NCBI RefSeq assembly: GCF_011752815.1
Contig: NZ_VWWV01000003.1
Location: 186,001-250,000, forward strand
Direction: 5' to 3'
DNA: 64,000 nt
Origin: Enterobacter sp. Cy-643
GTDB taxonomy: Bacteria > Pseudomonadota > Gammaproteobacteria > Enterobacterales > Enterobacteriaceae
Part shown: piece after piece, positions 53,432-63,977 of the stretch
Position numbering within the stretch: position 1 is the first letter of the stretch
Layout: each line of letters begins with the position of its first letter
Position numbers and translations under genes: made by a program
The notes under the pieces: model-generated
Seen by the model: the letters and a program-made list of their open reading frames with translations, nothing else
What the model was told of the DNA's origin: nothing
The model's database searches: none

Positions 53432-54775
53432 ATGGCCGAAAATTCAGTGTCTCAGGCCGCCAGCGAAAGCTGGCTGGAGCGGCGATTCCAGCTTCGTAGC
53501 CGCCAAAGCAAAGTGAAAACCGAATGCCTCGCGGGCATCACTGGCTTTCTCGCCGCCGCCTATTTGCTGGTTGTTATCCCCGGCCTGCTGGCCGTGGGCG
53601 GGATGGATAAAGGCGCGGCAACCACCGGGACGATCGTTGTTTTTGTCCTCGGCACGCTGCTGATGGCGTTTTACGGCAACCTGCCGTTTATTGTCGGGCC
53701 GGGCATCGGCGGTTCGGTTCTGGTCGGCGTGACGCTTGCCGGGAGCGAGCATATTGGCTGGCAGATTGGCCTCGGCATCGCCTGCTGGTCAGGCATTCTG
53801 TTCTTTGCGTTGACCCGCCTTGGCCTGCGTGAAGTGGTCACGCGCTCGGTACCGCAGTCGATCAAGCTTGGGCTGACGGCCTCCATCGGCCTGTTTGTTG
53901 CGGTGCTGGGCTTCCGCAACGCCGGGCTGGTGCTCGCCAACGCCAAAACCAACGCGCTGGCGCTCGGTGACTTCACTTCTGCTGGCGCTGTCGTGGCGTT
54001 GTGCGGCCTGTTCCTGGCGATTGCGCTTCAGGCTCGCCGCGTGCCGGGAGCCATTTTATGGGCGATTCTGTTTGCCACTCTGGTCGGTATTCCTCTGGGC
54101 GTCACTCACCTGCCGCAGAGCTTTATCGCCATGCCGCACTCGCTGACGCCGGTGCTGGGGCACGTGGATATGCTCGGCGCGCTGAATATCGCCTTCCTGC
54201 CGTTCCTGTTTGTCTTCTTTGCCTCAGAGTTTTTCTCCACCATGGGCACGACGCTGGCGGTGGGTGGCGAAGCTGGCCTGCTGGACGAACATGGCAACAT
54301 GCCGCACATCAACCGCCCGTTTATGGTGGATTCTATTGCCGCCGCGCTTGGCCCGTGGGTTGGCATTCCGGCGGCTACGGCGCTGATTGAGTCTTCGGCG
54401 GCGGCAGAAGCGGGGGGCAAAACCGGCCTGACCGCGCTGGCGGCAGCGGTAATGTTTCTGCTGATGCTGCTGTTTACCCCGGTGGCACTGATGATCCCGA
54501 AAGAGGCAACCGCGCCCGCGCTGATCCTTATCGGCCTGAACATGTTCAGCGGCCTGCGCAAAGTGGATCTGGGCAACTTCACCGAAGGTCTGCCGGTGCT
54601 GATGATGGTGATGATCACGCTTATCGCCAACAGCTTCGGGACCGGGATCGCTGGCGGCCTGCTGTTCTATATCATCATTAAGGTGATTGCCGGTAAATGG
54701 CGTGAAATCCCGGTGGGGCTTTACCTGCTGGCCGTTCCGCTGGCGTACTACTTCGCCACGTTAGTGAAGCACTAG
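53432..54775 (+). CDS. NCS2-family purine permease (AdeQ/YicO-like)
   Basis: The start at 53432, after GGAGAG, gives 447 residues (E. coli AdeQ 444). AzgA-type nucleobase/cation symporter with about 12 hydrophobic segments. Conserved stretches are SKVKTECLAGITGFLAAAYLLVVIP, GPGIGG near 85 and the family motif FFASEFFSTMGTTLAVGGEAGLLDE. It probably imports adenine (or hypoxanthine) for the deaminase encoded 16 bp upstream. A strong terminator follows. Confidence 0.92.
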   Translation: MAENSVSQAASESWLERRFQLRSRQSKVKTECLAGITGFLAAAYLLVVIPGLLAVGGMDKGAATTGTIVVFVLGTLLMAFYGNLPFIVGPGIGGSVLVGVTLAGSEHIGWQIGLGIACWSGILFFALTRLGLREVVTRSVPQSIKLGLTASIGLFVAVLGFRNAGLVLANAKTNALALGDFTSAGAVVALCGLFLAIALQARRVPGAILWAILFATLVGIPLGVTHLPQSFIAMPHSLTPVLGHVDMLGALNIAFLPFLFVFFASEFFSTMGTTLAVGGEAGLLDEHGNMPHINRPFMVDSIAAALGPWVGIPAATALIESSAAAEAGGKTGLTALAAAVMFLLMLLFTPVALMIPKEATAPALILIGLNMFSGLRKVDLGNFTEGLPVLMMVMITLIANSFGTGIAGGLLFYIIIKVIAGKWREIPVGLYLLAVPLAYYFATLVKH

Positions 54776-54781
54776 AAACAG

Positions 54782-54809
54782 AAAAGCCTCTCAAACGAGA
54801 GGCTTTTTT
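54782..54809. terminator. Bidirectional terminator between the purine permease and hldE
   Basis: AAAAGCCTCTC (54782-54792), loop AAAC, GAGAGGC followed by a T-tract to 54809. The A-tract on the left allows it to end hldE transcription as well. Confidence 0.9.
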
Positions 54810-54822
54810 CTTAACGGCCAAT

Positions 54823-56250
54823 TTAGCCGTTATTTTGAATCTTCTTGATGATATTGGTGGTAGAGCAGCCATCTTCGAAGTTCAGTACCATCACTTCCCC
54901 GCCGTTGGCCCAAACCTCTTTGCTCCCGGCAATTTGTTCCGGTTTGTAGTCGCCGCCTTTCACCAGACGATCCGGCAGGACTTCACCAATCAGGCGCTGA
55001 GGCGTGTCTTCTTCAAACAGCACCACCCAGTCCACCGCTTCCAGCGCAGCCAGCACGATCATACGCTGATCCTGCGGGTTAACTGGCCGGGTTTCCCCTT
55101 TCAGCCGTTTGGTTGAAGCGTCGCTGTTGACCGCGACAATCAGGCGGTCGCCCAGCTTGCGCGCGTTGGCCAGGTAGGAAACATGGCCCGCATGCAGGAT
55201 ATCGAACACGCCGTTGGTCATCACCACGCGCTCACCGCGCTTGCGAGCAGCGGCAACCGCAACTTTCAGCTCGGCTTCGGTCATCACGCCAAAGCCCGTT
55301 TCCGCGCGACCGCGCACCGCGTTTTCCAGCTCGACCGGAGAAACGGTTGACGTCCCCAGCTTGCCAACCACCACGCCAGCCGCGGCATTCGCGAAGTAAC
55401 AGGCTTCTTCCAGCGAGTTCCCCGCCGCAAGCGTTGCCGCCAGCACGCCGATCACCGTGTCACCGGCCCCGGTTACGTCATAAACTTCCTGCGCCTGAGT
55501 CGGCAGATGGAAGGGCTCAATGCCCGGCTGCAGAAGCGTCATACCCTGCTCGGAGCGCGTCACCAGCAGCGCCGACAGCTCATAGTCGGCGATCAGTTTC
55601 ATGCCACGTTCCACCAACTCGGCTTCGGTTTTGCACTTGCCAACCACGGCTTCAAATTCTGACAGGTTCGGGGTCAGCAGCGTTGCGCCACGGTAGCGCT
55701 CAAAGTCGGTACCTTTCGGGTCGATGAGCACCGGGACGTTGGCAACACGTGCCAGGTGAATCATCTGCTGCACGGTCGCCAGGGCGCCTTTTGCGTAGTC
55801 GGAAAGCACCAGCGCGCCAATCTGCGGCAGCGCCTGGCTGATACGCTCGTGCAGCGGCTCAGGATCGACGCCCTCAAACCCTTCTTCGAAGTCGAGGCGA
55901 ATCAGCTGCTGGTTGCGGGACAGCACGCGCAGCTTGGTAATTGTCGGGTGAGTCGGAACAGAAACAAAGTCGCACTTCACGTTGACCCCGGCCAGGCTCT
56001 GGCTGAGCGCGCGCGCCGCATCGTCAATACCGGTCAGACCAACCAGGCGAGAATTCGCGCCCAGCGAGGCAATGTTCATCGCCACGTTAGCCGCGCCGCC
56101 AGGGCGTTCTTCGATGGTATCGACTTTCACCACCGGCACCGGGGCTTCCGGCGAAATACGGCTGGTTGGGCCGTACCAGTAGCGATCCAGCATCACATCA
56201 CCAACCACCATGACGCCTGCACGGCTATATTCGGGCAGCGTTACTTTCAT
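54823..56250 (-). CDS. hldE: Bifunctional heptose-7-phosphate kinase / heptose-1-phosphate adenylyltransferase HldE
   Basis: The ATG at 56248-56250 gives [41 protein letters not shown], the family start, and 475 residues (E. coli 477). A longer reading frame extends back into glnE and is not used. N-terminal PfkB-type kinase (1 to about 315, with GAGDTVIG) and C-terminal nucleotidyltransferase with the HxGH motif ([16 protein letters not shown]). It makes ADP-heptose precursor for the LPS inner core. Downstream of glnE by 49 bp. Confidence 0.97.
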   Translation of the reverse strand: MKVTLPEYSRAGVMVVGDVMLDRYWYGPTSRISPEAPVPVVKVDTIEERPGGAANVAMNIASLGANSRLVGLTGIDDAARALSQSLAGVNVKCDFVSVPTHPTITKLRVLSRNQQLIRLDFEEGFEGVDPEPLHERISQALPQIGALVLSDYAKGALATVQQMIHLARVANVPVLIDPKGTDFERYRGATLLTPNLSEFEAVVGKCKTEAELVERGMKLIADYELSALLVTRSEQGMTLLQPGIEPFHLPTQAQEVYDVTGAGDTVIGVLAATLAAGNSLEEACYFANAAAGVVVGKLGTSTVSPVELENAVRGRAETGFGVMTEAELKVAVAAARKRGERVVMTNGVFDILHAGHVSYLANARKLGDRLIVAVNSDASTKRLKGETRPVNPQDQRMIVLAALEAVDWVVLFEEDTPQRLIGEVLPDRLVKGGDYKPEQIAGSKEVWANGGEVMVLNFEDGCSTTNIIKKIQNNG

Positions 56251-56299
56251 TCCTGACTCTCCAGCGAGGGATAAAATTTTGCGCGGGATGATAACATAA

Positions 56300-59158
56300 T
56301 TACTCTCCCGCGTGCGTTTGCGGCTCGCCAAGCCAGGTTTGCCAGCTCCGGCGCACCTGCTCACGCTCTTTAACAAAGGCGTCCAGCGCGACGTGGCCCG
56401 GCAATTCCTGCAGCGCCAGATGGTGCAATTCATCCCGCAGCGTGACATAGGCGTGAGTCAGCGCGTTGGCCTCCGCTTCATCCATAATGTCGTTCTGCGC
56501 CATCAGTTCCAGGATGCGCACGTTATCGGACCAGCGGGTTAGCTTCGGCGCTTCGCTGGCGTAGCGCAGCACCAGATATTGCGTAATAAATTCGATGTCG
56601 GTGATCCCGCCCTCATCGGCTTTAATATCAAAGCGATCGCGGTGCTTATTGCCTAAATGCGCGCGCATTTTTTCACGCATCTCGCGCACTTCTACCTGCA
56701 AGGCTTCTCCTTCACGCGGCGTGCAAAGGATTTCGCGGCGAATAGCGTCAAACTGGCGGTTAAGCGCCGGATCGCCGTACACCACGCGGGCGCGGACCAG
56801 CGCCTGATGCTCCCAGGTCCAGGCTTCGTTCTTCTGATAATCAGCAAAAGATTCTGCGGTGGTGACCAGCATACCTGCGGCACCGGAAGGCCTGAGGCGA
56901 GCGTCAACTTCGTACAAAATCCCGGTCGAGGTACGCGTGCTAAACAGATGCATGATGCGCTGCGCCAGGCGCAGATAAAACTGACGGCCATCGATTTCAC
57001 GTTCGCCGTCCGTCATGACTTCCATCGGGCAATCATGCAGGAAAACCAGGTCCAGGTCGGAACTGTAGCCCAGCTCCCAGCCGCCCAGTTTGCCATAGCC
57101 CAGTACGGCAAAGCCGCGTCCTTCTCTGTCCTGCAAATGACGAGGCTGGCCGTAGCGCGCCACCATTTGCGCCCAGGCGCGCTGCACAACCGCGTCGAGG
57201 ATCGCTTCCGCAAGCCAGGTCAGATGGTCGCTGACCTTCATCACCGGCAAAGTGCCAGCGATATCGGCGGCCGCTACGCGCAGCATCTGCGCCTGTTTGA
57301 ACTGACGTAGCGCTTCGAGCTGCTGCTCTTCGTCTTCGTCCGGCACGCGCAGCAGATACTGACGCAGTTCGTCGCGGTAGGCGTCCATTGCCGTGGGCTG
57401 ATACAGCGTATTGGGGTCGAGCAGTTCATCCAGCAGCAGCGGATAGCTGGCAAGCTGCGCGGCAATCATCGGCGAGGCCGCACAGAGCGTAATCAGGTGC
57501 TTAAGCGCGCCGGGGAACTCACTGAGCAGCTCCAGATAAGTTGTTCGGGTGAGGATCCCAAACAGCAGCGGCGTCAGGCGGGAAAACGTCAGCGGCGCCT
57601 CGGCCCGGGAGCAGACTTCGCTCAGCAAGTTAGGCAGAAGTTGATCCAGCACCTGGCGGCCACGCGGCCCAATGGTACGCCTGTCGATCTCCTGCCGGAA
57701 ATGGCTAACTTGCTTAAGTAATTCCGCCCGCGCCTCAGCAGTTAAATGACTCAGCACCGCCGTGTTTTCATCGGCATCCAGAGCGTCGATCCATAGCTCG
57801 CGCCAGCCTTCAGAAACTTTATCTTCACCGGCTTCCGGCTCGTCGTCGCCAATCAAATCGTTAAAGACCTGACGCACGTCGTTCATATGCAGCTGCAGCG
57901 TTTGCTGCAGTGCCTCCCAGTCTGCCGACTGCATCGCCCAGGCCAGTCGGGCACGGTTAAGATCGTCGCCGGGCAAGGTTTGGGTCTGCTCGTCGTTGAT
58001 GCTTTGCAGTAAGTTTTCCAGACGACGCAGGTAGAGGTAAGCCGCCCGCAGTTTCTGCGCATCGTCTTCCGGCAGCAGATGCAGCTGTTGAATGGCCTCC
58101 AGGGTGGGCAGTAGCGAGCGGGACTGCAGCGAAGGCTCCCGGCCACCGCGGATGAGCTGGAAGACCTGCACGATAAACTCGGTTTCGCGAATGCCGCCGG
58201 CGCCGAGCTTAATATTGTCCGTTAGCCCACGGCGACGGACTTCGCGGGCAATCATGCCCTTCATGTTCCGCAGGGACTGAATTACGCTGAAGTCGATGTA
58301 GCGACGGAACACAAATGGCCGCAGCATGTTACGCAGCTCCTGGCTCCAGGCATCGTCGTTATCGCCCATAATCCGCGCTTTTACCATCGCGTAGCGTTCC
58401 CAGTCGCGCCCCTGCTCCTGGTAGTAATCCTCCAGCGCGGCAAAGCTCAGCACCAGCGGACCGCTGTCGCCAAACGGACGGAGGCGCATATCCACGCGAT
58501 ACACAAAACCGTCCTGCGTTGGCTGGTCGAGAACTTTAATCAGGCGCTGCCCCATGCGGGTGAAGAATTGGGCGTTATCCAGTTCACGCCGCCCGCCCTG
58601 GGTTGAGCCGTTTTCCGGCCAGGCAAAAATCAGGTCGATATCGGAAGAGAAATTCAGTTCACCGCCGCCCAGTTTTCCCATGCCAAGGATCAACAGCGGC
58701 TGCGGCTCTCCGGCAGCGTTGCAGGGTGTGCCCCATTCGCGGCAGCAGGCGGCATAAAGCCAGTCGCGGGCGGCAACAATCAGCGTTTCCGCCAGCACGC
58801 TCAGCTGCTGCAGCGTACTTTGCGTATCCACCTGCTCAAGCGCCTGCGCCCAGGCGATTCGCACCATAATGCGGCGGCGGAAAAAACGCAGCGCTTTCAT
58901 CAATGCCGCTTCGTCGTGCACATCCTGCAGATCCTGCTGAAGCCAGGCGGCATAATGCTGCCATTCGTCAGCCGTAGGGGCATCCTGCTGCAGGGTTTGC
59001 AGCCAGGCGGGATACGCCACCACGCTGTCACCAACAAAATCACTTATCGCCAGCACCGCGCGAGCTTCTTCGCTCAGTGTCAGGGAGTCAATCTCTTGCG
59101 GCAGACGCGGTAAAAACGCCTGCAGGTGCTGCTGTAATAAAGGGGTCAGCGCCATCAT
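56300..59158 (-). CDS. glnE: Glutamine synthetase adenylyltransferase/deadenylase GlnE
   Basis: 952 residues (E. coli 946). Two homologous nucleotidyltransferase domains. The N-terminal deadenylase has [20 protein letters not shown] (about 160-180), the C-terminal adenylylase [20 protein letters not shown] (about 700-720), and a linker binds PII. It switches glutamine synthetase off and on according to nitrogen state. The first two codons are both ATG; either may be used. Second gene of ygiF-glnE-hldE. Confidence 0.97.
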   Translation of the reverse strand: MMALTPLLQQHLQAFLPRLPQEIDSLTLSEEARAVLAISDFVGDSVVAYPAWLQTLQQDAPTADEWQHYAAWLQQDLQDVHDEAALMKALRFFRRRIMVRIAWAQALEQVDTQSTLQQLSVLAETLIVAARDWLYAACCREWGTPCNAAGEPQPLLILGMGKLGGGELNFSSDIDLIFAWPENGSTQGGRRELDNAQFFTRMGQRLIKVLDQPTQDGFVYRVDMRLRPFGDSGPLVLSFAALEDYYQEQGRDWERYAMVKARIMGDNDDAWSQELRNMLRPFVFRRYIDFSVIQSLRNMKGMIAREVRRRGLTDNIKLGAGGIRETEFIVQVFQLIRGGREPSLQSRSLLPTLEAIQQLHLLPEDDAQKLRAAYLYLRRLENLLQSINDEQTQTLPGDDLNRARLAWAMQSADWEALQQTLQLHMNDVRQVFNDLIGDDEPEAGEDKVSEGWRELWIDALDADENTAVLSHLTAEARAELLKQVSHFRQEIDRRTIGPRGRQVLDQLLPNLLSEVCSRAEAPLTFSRLTPLLFGILTRTTYLELLSEFPGALKHLITLCAASPMIAAQLASYPLLLDELLDPNTLYQPTAMDAYRDELRQYLLRVPDEDEEQQLEALRQFKQAQMLRVAAADIAGTLPVMKVSDHLTWLAEAILDAVVQRAWAQMVARYGQPRHLQDREGRGFAVLGYGKLGGWELGYSSDLDLVFLHDCPMEVMTDGEREIDGRQFYLRLAQRIMHLFSTRTSTGILYEVDARLRPSGAAGMLVTTAESFADYQKNEAWTWEHQALVRARVVYGDPALNRQFDAIRREILCTPREGEALQVEVREMREKMRAHLGNKHRDRFDIKADEGGITDIEFITQYLVLRYASEAPKLTRWSDNVRILELMAQNDIMDEAEANALTHAYVTLRDELHHLALQELPGHVALDAFVKEREQVRRSWQTWLGEPQTHAGE

Positions 59159-59181
59159 GGTGGGTATCCGTTACCAGTCTA

Positions 59182-60480
59182 TTATTTCCCGCTGTGCAGC
59201 CAGAAAGGCGCCTGCGAGATCGCTTCGTTTCGGTAATGCTCAATTTCTACACGCTGGCGGGTAACGATGGCGTGACGCAGCCCCTGCCAGTTTTCCAGCC
59301 ACGGCTGGGTTTGCGCATCGCTGTACACTCCGGCCAGCAGGCGGATCGCATCCGTTTCACGCGCCAGGCGCGGCAGCTGGTCCGCGTATGCATCCCCCAG
59401 CGGGCGCTGGAACGCATCTTTTAGCTCAGCCGCATGGCGGGAAAGATGCGTATCCGCGAAACGTTTAAAGGAGCTATCCAGCTTCGTGCGGCCTTTCTCA
59501 TCAATGAACGGCTGCCACTGGCGCTCCACCAGCCAGCGGGTCAGCGCCAGCTTAGCGCTGCTTGCCTGGGCGCTATAGACAATCGCTTCGGCTTTTTCGT
59601 CACCGGCAAAGCGTGCTTCGAGCGCAATCAGCTGCTCACGTAAGTGGGTGCTCGCTTTTCTTGGAATGATGCCGCCAAAAAGCGCGAGGGCATGGCGCAC
59701 CAGACCCACGCTATCAATCACCTGCTGCTTAGCCGCTTTCACGCCGCTAAGCCATAATTCTTCATGGTACAGCCAGTGGGCGAGCGCCAGCTCCAGAGAA
59801 CCTTCCAGACCTTGCTCAACGCTGGCTTTGGCCGGCGGATAGAGCACGCCCAGCGGTTTCACTTCGCGCACCGCATCGCCCTGGGCCAGGTGATAGCCCC
59901 GGGCCGCCTTGCTCAGGCTGCCCTGGCGCAGGCCAGGTTCGGTGACCAGGTTTTCCGCCAGAGCCAGTAAATCAGCCGTCTCACCGCTCAGCAGCTCGAG
60001 TTCAAGCTCGCAGATGGGCGTCTGGTGCTCACCGGCTTTCACTTCACCCAGATCCAACGCCAGTTCAATGCGGCTTTCACCGTGAGTAACTACCCACTTT
60101 TCGCGCGCAAAATCCGTACTGAACAGCGGCCTCACCTCGGCCTGTAAAGTCGCCACATCCAGCCCTTCCGGCCAAACTTCTGCTGGCAGTAAAGCAAGAT
60201 CCAGCTCTGGCTTGCTTAGCGCCACGTTGTATTCAGGGCGCTGATGCAGCCCGCCGGTCACACGACCCGCGATTTTCATCGTCATTTCGTATTGCCCGGC
60301 ATCACCGCGAATACGCAGCCCCATGTCGTGGCGACGCAGCAGGTTATCCGCCGTTTCATAATAAATATTGAGCAACTGACGCGGGTCGCTGTGCTCGCCC
60401 TGCAGGGCATTTAGTTTGTCACGCAGCGCGTCAAGCGCTGCAGGATTAACGATGAATTTAAGTTCGATTTCCTGGGCCAT
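59182..60480 (-). CDS. ygiF: Inorganic triphosphatase YgiF (CYTH-CHAD)
   Basis: The ATG at 60478-60480 gives MAQEIELKFIVNPAALDALRD and 432 residues (E. coli 433); the 42-codon extension upstream is not conserved. The N-terminal CYTH tunnel domain (1 to about 200) has the ExExK signature (EIELKF), LRIRGDAGQYEMTMK and ELELELLSG. The C-terminal CHAD helical domain has multiple conserved His (HEELW, RHALALFGG, HLSRHAAELKD). It hydrolyses tripolyphosphate. Upstream of glnE by 23 bp. Confidence 0.95.
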   Translation of the reverse strand: MAQEIELKFIVNPAALDALRDKLNALQGEHSDPRQLLNIYYETADNLLRRHDMGLRIRGDAGQYEMTMKIAGRVTGGLHQRPEYNVALSKPELDLALLPAEVWPEGLDVATLQAEVRPLFSTDFAREKWVVTHGESRIELALDLGEVKAGEHQTPICELELELLSGETADLLALAENLVTEPGLRQGSLSKAARGYHLAQGDAVREVKPLGVLYPPAKASVEQGLEGSLELALAHWLYHEELWLSGVKAAKQQVIDSVGLVRHALALFGGIIPRKASTHLREQLIALEARFAGDEKAEAIVYSAQASSAKLALTRWLVERQWQPFIDEKGRTKLDSSFKRFADTHLSRHAAELKDAFQRPLGDAYADQLPRLARETDAIRLLAGVYSDAQTQPWLENWQGLRHAIVTRQRVEIEHYRNEAISQAPFWLHSGK

Positions 60481-60715
60481 GTCTTCTTTACTTATGTTTA
60501 CGTCACACCAGGCGATCGCCCGGCGAACTAAATAGCGTCGATTAGGTCTGTAATAGTACGACAAAATACCCTGTCGGGTAGCGAATTTGCGGTAGTGCGG
60601 GAACACCGGATGGTCAAATTGACATCAGGATGATTCTCATTCAGGTTTACGGATTGCGCCGTCAGACTGTTGCCACTACTATCGTTCCACACTTTATGAA
60701 AATAACGACGAAATA

Positions 60716-61336
60716 ATGCAGAAATTACGCCTGATTTGCCTCACTTTGCTCTCCCTTAGCGTTTCCGTCGTGGCTCATGCCGAAGAAAAACGTTATGTCT
60801 CTGATGAATTAAACACCTGGGTCCGCAGCGGCCCGGGCGATAACTACCGCCTGGTTGGCACCGTCAACGCAGGGGAACAAGTCACGCTGCTGCAAAGCAA
60901 CGAAGAAACCAAATACGGGCAGGTACGTGACAGCAACGGACGTACCTCCTGGATCCCCCTCGCACAGCTAAGCACCACCCCAAGCCTGCGTACTCGCGTG
61001 CCCGATTTGGAAAACCAGGTCAAAACGCTGACCGACAAGCTGAACAATATCGACACAACCTGGAACCAGCGTACCGCTGAAATGCAGCAGAAAGTGGCCC
61101 AGAGCGACACCGTGATTAACGGCCTGAAGGACGAGAATCAGCAGCTCAAAAACCAGCTTATCGTCGCCAAGAAAAAGGTGGATGCCGCCAACGTCCAGCT
61201 TGACGACAAACAGCGTGCCATCATCATGCAGTGGTTTATGTATGGCGGCGGCGTGGCAGGCTTTGGCCTGCTGATTGGCCTGCTGCTTCCGCACATGATC
61301 CCAAGCCGCAAGAAGAAAGACCGCTGGATGAACTAA
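60716..61336 (+). CDS. ygiM: SH3-domain membrane protein YgiM (HtrG)
   Basis: 206 residues as in E. coli. A signal peptide (MQKLRLICLTLLSLSVSVVAHA) is followed by a bacterial SH3 domain (about 25-88; YVSDELNTWVRSGPGDNYRLVGTVNAGEQVTLL). A coiled-coil of about 75 residues comes next (LENQVKTLTDKLNNIDTTW onward), then one membrane helix (MYGGGVAGFGLLIGLLLPHMI) and the basic tail RKKKDRW. Tail-anchored with the SH3 domain in the periplasm. Molecular function unknown. Precedes cca by 81 bp. Confidence 0.94.
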   Translation: MQKLRLICLTLLSLSVSVVAHAEEKRYVSDELNTWVRSGPGDNYRLVGTVNAGEQVTLLQSNEETKYGQVRDSNGRTSWIPLAQLSTTPSLRTRVPDLENQVKTLTDKLNNIDTTWNQRTAEMQQKVAQSDTVINGLKDENQQLKNQLIVAKKKVDAANVQLDDKQRAIIMQWFMYGGGVAGFGLLIGLLLPHMIPSRKKKDRWMN

Positions 61337-61417
61337 CGGCGGCACATTAGCCGTTGATTCCCCCTCGCATCTACACTTACCATTCGTGGTTCAATAACGG
61401 TGCCTGGGGTGTAAAGC

Positions 61418-62659
61418 GTGAAGATTTATCTTGTCGGTGGTGCGGTTCGTGACGGGTTATTAAAACTGCCGGTTAAGGATAAAGACTGGGTTGTGGTTGG
61501 GGCAACGCCTCAGCAAATGCTGGATGAAGGCTACGAACAGGTCGGGAAAGACTTCCCGGTGTTCCTGCATCCGCAATCCCACGAAGAGTATGCGCTGGCC
61601 CGCACCGAAAGGAAATCGGGTCCGGGTTATACCGGCTTTACCTGCTATTCCGCGCCGGACGTCACGCTTGAACAGGATCTCCTGCGTCGCGACCTGACGA
61701 TCAACGCTATTGCTCAGGATGAGAACGGCGAGCTTATTGACCCGTATAACGGCCTGGCCGATATCGAGCGTCGCCTGCTTCGCCATGTTTCACCGGCTTT
61801 CAATGAAGACCCGCTGCGCGTGCTGCGCGTGGCGCGTTTTGCTGCACGTTATGCCCATCTTAATTTCCAGATAGCGCCGGAAACGCTCGCCCTGATGCGA
61901 GCCATGACGGACAACGGCGAAATTGCGCATCTCACCGCCGAACGCGTGTGGAAAGAGACGGAAAATGCGCTGACCAGCCGCAATCCGCAGGTCTTTTTTG
62001 CCGTGCTGCGCGAATGCGGCGCCCTGAAAGTCCTGTTCCCGGAAATCGACGCGCTTTACGGCGTTCCTGCTCCGGCAAAGTGGCACCCGGAGATCGACAC
62101 CGGTATTCATACGCTGATGACGCTGTCTATTGCCGCCCAGCTTAGCCCTGCGGTGGACGTCCGCTTCGCCACGCTATGTCACGATTTAGGGAAAGGGCTG
62201 ACGCCAAAGGAAAAATGGCCCAGCCACCACGGCCACGGCTCGGCAGGCGTTAAGCTTGTGGAAAAACTTTGTGCCCGCCTCCGCGTGCCAAACGAAATTC
62301 GTGACCTGGCAAAACTGGTCGCCGAATTCCACGACCTGATCCATACCTTCCCGATTTTGCAGCCCAAAACGGTGATCAAGCTGTTCGACGCTATTGATGC
62401 CTGGCGCAAGCCGCAGCGCGTGGAGCAAATTGCCTTAACCAGCGAAGCAGATGCTCGCGGGCGCACCGGTTTTGAGGCCAGCGACTATCCCCAAGGTAGA
62501 ATGCTACGCGCGGCCTGGATTGCGGCGCAGAGCGTGACGAATAAGGAAGTGATTGAAGCTGGATATACAGGCCCGGCGATTCGCGAAGAGCTGACCAGAC
62601 GGAGAATTAAGGCCGTTGCGGCCTGGAAGGAAGCGCATTGCCCCCAGCCGCAAGGCTGA
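61418..62659 (+). CDS. cca: CCA-adding tRNA nucleotidyltransferase (multifunctional)
   Basis: 413 residues (E. coli 412), starting GTG. Class II CCA enzyme: [22 protein letters not shown] at the N-terminus, the [18 protein letters not shown] motif, and the RCxRxxAR-like [12 protein letters not shown] region. The C-terminal HD domain ([21 protein letters not shown]) has 2',3'-cyclic phosphodiesterase and phosphatase activities in E. coli. It repairs tRNA 3' ends. Convergent with uppP, 12 bp apart. Confidence 0.97.
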   Translation: MKIYLVGGAVRDGLLKLPVKDKDWVVVGATPQQMLDEGYEQVGKDFPVFLHPQSHEEYALARTERKSGPGYTGFTCYSAPDVTLEQDLLRRDLTINAIAQDENGELIDPYNGLADIERRLLRHVSPAFNEDPLRVLRVARFAARYAHLNFQIAPETLALMRAMTDNGEIAHLTAERVWKETENALTSRNPQVFFAVLRECGALKVLFPEIDALYGVPAPAKWHPEIDTGIHTLMTLSIAAQLSPAVDVRFATLCHDLGKGLTPKEKWPSHHGHGSAGVKLVEKLCARLRVPNEIRDLAKLVAEFHDLIHTFPILQPKTVIKLFDAIDAWRKPQRVEQIALTSEADARGRTGFEASDYPQGRMLRAAWIAAQSVTNKEVIEAGYTGPAIREELTRRRIKAVAAWKEAHCPQPQG

Positions 62660-62671
62660 GGGCAGTCATCA

Positions 62672-63496
62672 CTAGGTGAAGATAAAGAAAACCACGGCGG
62701 CAATTACAAAGCGGTAAATCGCAAACGGAATAAACGAAATACGCTTGATCAGCTGCAGGAAGGTTTTGATGGCGACCAGCGCCACGATGAACGCCGTGAC
62801 AAAGCCCACGGCAAACATCGGCAGGTCACCCATTGTCAGGAAGCCGATGCTCTTATAGAGATCGAGCGCCGTCGCCCCCATCATCATCGGCACCGCCAGC
62901 AGGAATGAAAACTCAGAAGCCGCATAGCGGCTAACGCCCATCAGCATCCCACCGGAAATCGTCGCTCCGGAACGAGAGAACCCCGGCCAAAGCGCCAGAC
63001 ACTGGAAACAGCCAATCATAAACGCCTGGCGGTAGGTGATGTCGTCCACGCCTACGGCACGCGGTACCTTTGGCTTAAAGCACTCGGCGACAATCAGCAG
63101 CACGCCGCCAACCACCAGGGCATACATCACGTTGACCGGGTTAAACAGCGATTTAATGGCATCGTGCAGGACAAGGCCGAGCACTACCGCCGGGATCATA
63201 GCAAGCAAAATATGAATCAGAGAAAGACGGCCGGTACCTACCCCTTCATGCTCAGGAGGACGACCAAAGTGGATGCCAATCAAACCAAACAGACGACGCC
63301 AGAACATCACGACCACGGCGAGAATAGAACCCAGTTGAATAACCACCTCAAAAGTTTCCGCCGTCTGACCCTCGAAGCCTAAAAGATGCCCTACGATGAT
63401 CATGTGCCCGGTAGACGATACCGGTAAAAACTCCGTTAATCCTTCCACAACGCCAAGAATGGCGGCTATCGCCAACGTTGGTAAATCGCTCATCAC
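62672..63496 (-). CDS. uppP: Undecaprenyl-diphosphate phosphatase UppP (BacA)
   Basis: 274 residues (E. coli 273). Inner-membrane protein with about eight helices. The catalytic motifs are [17 protein letters not shown] (Glu-rich motif near 18-34) and [10 protein letters not shown] (about 172-181). It recycles undecaprenyl diphosphate to the carrier used for peptidoglycan and other wall polymers and gives bacitracin resistance. Downstream of folB, with a terminator between. Confidence 0.97.
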   Translation of the reverse strand: MMSDLPTLAIAAILGVVEGLTEFLPVSSTGHMIIVGHLLGFEGQTAETFEVVIQLGSILAVVVMFWRRLFGLIGIHFGRPPEHEGVGTGRLSLIHILLAMIPAVVLGLVLHDAIKSLFNPVNVMYALVVGGVLLIVAECFKPKVPRAVGVDDITYRQAFMIGCFQCLALWPGFSRSGATISGGMLMGVSRYAASEFSFLLAVPMMMGATALDLYKSIGFLTMGDLPMFAVGFVTAFIVALVAIKTFLQLIKRISFIPFAIYRFVIAAVVFFIFT

Positions 63497-63522
63497 TTAC
63501 CCCTCATCCCAAAAACGAACAC

Positions 63523-63552
63523 AAAAAAACGGCACACGTTCGACGCCTGCCG
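63523..63552 (-). terminator. Terminator between folB and uppP
   Basis: On the minus strand CGGCA ... TGCCG (63548-63552 with 63530-63534) brackets an inner CGT/ACG pair and is followed by seven T residues. Confidence 0.75.
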
Positions 63553-63608
63553 CAAAAAGATACATCGTTAAGACCAGCCTTTCGCCGTTTGGTTTAACGT
63601 TCAGCCCA

Positions 63609-63977
63609 TTATTTGCTTTGTTTCAGATTACCGCCACGCTCGATGATAACGCCCACGTTAGCGGCCTGTGCAACAGCGCCGGGCTTGCTCACCTTCAGCC
63701 GAATCCACGGTGAATTAAAGCGGGTTAGCAGCAGTTCCGCAACCTCTTCAGCAACGCGTTCTACCAGCGCAAAACGCCCCCCGCTCACGTGCTTTATAAC
63801 CGCTTCGCTGACATCCGCATAGCTGAGGCAGTCGTTGACATCATCACTGCCTGCGGCTTTGCGGTTATCCCAGGCCATTTCGATATCGAACACCAGCTTC
63901 TGTTCAATGGTTTGTTCCCAGTCGTAAACACCAATAGTGGTGATTACCGAAAGTTGCTCTATAAATACAATGTCCAT
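63609..63977 (-). CDS. folB: Dihydroneopterin aldolase FolB
   Basis: The ATG at 63975-63977 gives MDIVFIEQLSVITTIGVYDWEQTIEQKLVFDIEMAWDN and 122 residues as in E. coli; a GTG one codon earlier is in frame. Tunnel-fold enzyme that converts dihydroneopterin to hydroxymethyl-dihydropterin and glycolaldehyde in folate synthesis. The conserved Glu in the GVYDWEQ segment, Tyr in LSYADV and the catalytic Lys in RLKVSKPGA are present. Complete, 23 bases from the window end. Confidence 0.96.
   Translation of the reverse strand: MDIVFIEQLSVITTIGVYDWEQTIEQKLVFDIEMAWDNRKAAGSDDVNDCLSYADVSEAVIKHVSGGRFALVERVAEEVAELLLTRFNSPWIRLKVSKPGAVAQAANVGVIIERGGNLKQSK

Noticed and set aside
56251..56448. 66-codon N-terminal extension of HldE
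   Set aside because: It overlaps the 3' end of glnE in another frame and the conserved HldE start ([13 protein letters not shown]) is downstream with a good leader.
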